From contig DUGV01000039.1 of assembly GCA_013331225.1 (NCBI GenBank), positions 1 to 6,697 on the forward strand: 6,697 nucleotides of DNA. The letters run 5' to 3'. The notes below the pieces were generated by a model that was not told the origin of the DNA, did no database searches, and saw nothing but the letters and a program-made list of their open reading frames with translations. Source of the stretch: Methanolinea sp. GTDB lineage: Archaea; Halobacteriota; Methanomicrobia; Methanomicrobiales; Methanospirillaceae. The position numbers and the translations under genes are program-made. Every line of letters begins with the position of its first letter. Within the stretch, counting starts at the first letter, position 1. Of the stretch, positions 5,521 through 6,697 are shown piece after piece.

Positions 5521-6697
5521 TTGAGACGGAATATAAAGATCGAAGCATTGCACCAGATCCCGCTGGAACGCCAGGAGATCGAACTCGTTGAGCGGAAATG
5601 CATAGGGCACCCTGACAGCCTTGCCGATGGGATTGCCGAGTCCATCAGCCGGGCTCTCTCAAAGGCATACCTGGAGGAGTGCGGTGCAATCCTGCATCAC
5701 AATACCGACCAGGGCGAGATTGTGGCCGGAGAGTCCCAGCCAAAATACGGGGGAGGGAAAGTCATCCGGCCCATCTACATGTTAATTGACGGAAGGGCCA
5801 CCAAGCAGTTCGATGGGATCAATATACCCACCGATGCAATCGCCGTCGAGGCAGCCCGGACTTACCTCCGCGAGACTCTCACCAACCTCAACATGGAGCG
5901 GGATATCATCGTCGACTGTCGCCTGGGGACAGGTTCAACAGACCTCAGGGATGTCTTCAAGCCCTGCCAGAACACTCCGCCGCGCGCCAATGACACGTCT
6001 TTTGGTGTAGGGCATGCGCCATTCTCCGAGACCGAGACGATCGTCAAGGCAGTGTCAGATTACATTGACGGGACGTTCCGCCCCCGGTACCCTGCAGTCG
6101 GGCAGGATATCAAGATCATGGGGCTTCGGGACGGGGACACCATCACGCTCACACTGGGGTGTGCAATGGTTGACCGCTATTGTTCAGGCCTCCCCGAGTA
6201 CCTCGAATACAAGGATCTCCTCAGAGAGCACATCCTCAATGTCGCACGCCAGCACACCGGACGAAAAGTCATCGCCGCTATCAACACTGCCGACGACATC
6301 GATACCGGGAGCGTCTTTTTGACCGTCACGGGGACATCGGCCGAAATGGGGGACGACGGCTCGGTGGGGAGGGGAAACCGGTGCAACGGGCTCATTACCC
6401 CCAACCGGCCCATGAGCATGGAGGCCACCAGCGGAAAGAACCCCATCAACCATATCGGAAAGATTTACAACGTCATCTCCACGCAGCTTGCCCAGGAGTG
6501 CGTTGCAAAGGTTGACGGGATTGAAGAGATCTATATCAGGCTTCTCTCCCAGATCGGCAAGCCAATCGATCAACCCCTCGTTGCAAGTGTGCAGATCCTG
6601 CCAGGCGAGGGTGTGGATATGAAGACCATCAGCCCGGATATCGAAGCCATCATCGACAATGGGCTGGCCGAGATCACCTGCATCACCGAGAAGATCA
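5521..6697 (+). CDS. mat: Archaeal S-adenosylmethionine synthetase (methionine adenosyltransferase), 3'-truncated by window edge
   Basis: The enzyme makes S-adenosylmethionine from ATP and methionine, releasing phosphate and diphosphate, in the cytoplasm. The visible 392 codons cover nearly all of the archaeal family (about 400 residues; the M. jannaschii enzyme has 406), so only a short C-terminal piece is cut off. Matching blocks are [18 protein letters not shown] (24-41), HHNTDQ (59-64), RLGTGSTDL (134-142), [12 protein letters not shown] (156-167), NTADD in the middle, [17 protein letters not shown] (271-287), [15 protein letters not shown] (297-311) and LSQIGKP. This is the archaeal type, not the bacterial MetK type. 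The start is taken as TTG: the N-terminal R-N-I and the spacing to GHPD then fit relatives, whereas the first in-frame ATG (5779, codon 87) would lose GHPD and HHNTDQ. It is separated from the upstream gene by a 241-bp spacer and probably has its own promoter. Confidence 0.95.
   Translation, partial: MRRNIKIEALHQIPLERQEIELVERKCIGHPDSLADGIAESISRALSKAYLEECGAILHHNTDQGEIVAGESQPKYGGGKVIRPIYMLIDGRATKQFDGINIPTDAIAVEAARTYLRETLTNLNMERDIIVDCRLGTGSTDLRDVFKPCQNTPPRANDTSFGVGHAPFSETETIVKAVSDYIDGTFRPRYPAVGQDIKIMGLRDGDTITLTLGCAMVDRYCSGLPEYLEYKDLLREHILNVARQHTGRKVIAAINTADDIDTGSVFLTVTGTSAEMGDDGSVGRGNRCNGLITPNRPMSMEATSGKNPINHIGKIYNVISTQLAQECVAKVDGIEEIYIRLLSQIGKPIDQPLVASVQILPGEGVDMKTISPDIEAIIDNGLAEITCITEKI

Noticed and set aside
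5786..6573. Several open frames of 74-129 codons on both strands (for example 5786-6010, 6014-6322, 6180-6515 plus; 6184-6573 minus)
   Set aside because: All lie within the SAM synthetase gene, whose own frame is open throughout with conserved motifs; they are out-of-frame shadows.

Overview
The window reads as a G+C-rich euryarchaeal chromosome, most likely a methanogen of the order Methanomicrobiales. The evidence is the combination of a ferredoxin-dependent 2-oxoacid oxidoreductase split into small subunits, the archaeal (not bacterial) form of S-adenosylmethionine synthetase, tight overlaps between genes with GGAGG-type ribosome binding sites, and TATA-like rather than -10/-35 signals. 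The order-level placement is inference; no marker gene is present to settle it.

Positions 1-4338 hold one plus-strand operon whose start lies upstream of the window: korA (5' end missing), korB, korC, sucC and sucD. Every junction is an overlapping stop/start (ATGA, TGATG, ATGA, GTGA), so the five proteins should be made in coupled fashion. SucCD converts succinate, ATP and CoA to succinyl-CoA. KorABC, with a ferredoxin-type delta subunit presumably encoded outside the window, reductively carboxylates succinyl-CoA to 2-oxoglutarate. Together they are the last two steps of the incomplete reductive TCA branch that hydrogenotrophic methanogens use to make 2-oxoglutarate for glutamate synthesis.

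Positions 4339-4424 are a short spacer with a TATA-like box and a good ribosome binding site. They lead into an uncharacterised 284-residue protein (4425-5279) with an N-terminal domain resembling a PH-like fold, a long proline-rich linker, one four-cysteine zinc ribbon and a basic, aromatic C-terminal tail.

Positions 5280-5520 are a 241-bp non-coding spacer with a T-tract, a short hairpin, A-rich sequence and, just before the next gene, an 8-bp direct repeat with a 30-bp period flanking a TATA-like element. From 5521 to the end of the window runs the archaeal S-adenosylmethionine synthetase gene, which appears to start at TTG and lacks only its last residues.

Most of this is core metabolism. 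The parts deserving a second look are the PH-like/zinc-ribbon protein, the repeat-flanked promoter and TTG start of the SAM synthetase gene, and a possible 22-codon ORF coupled to sucD.
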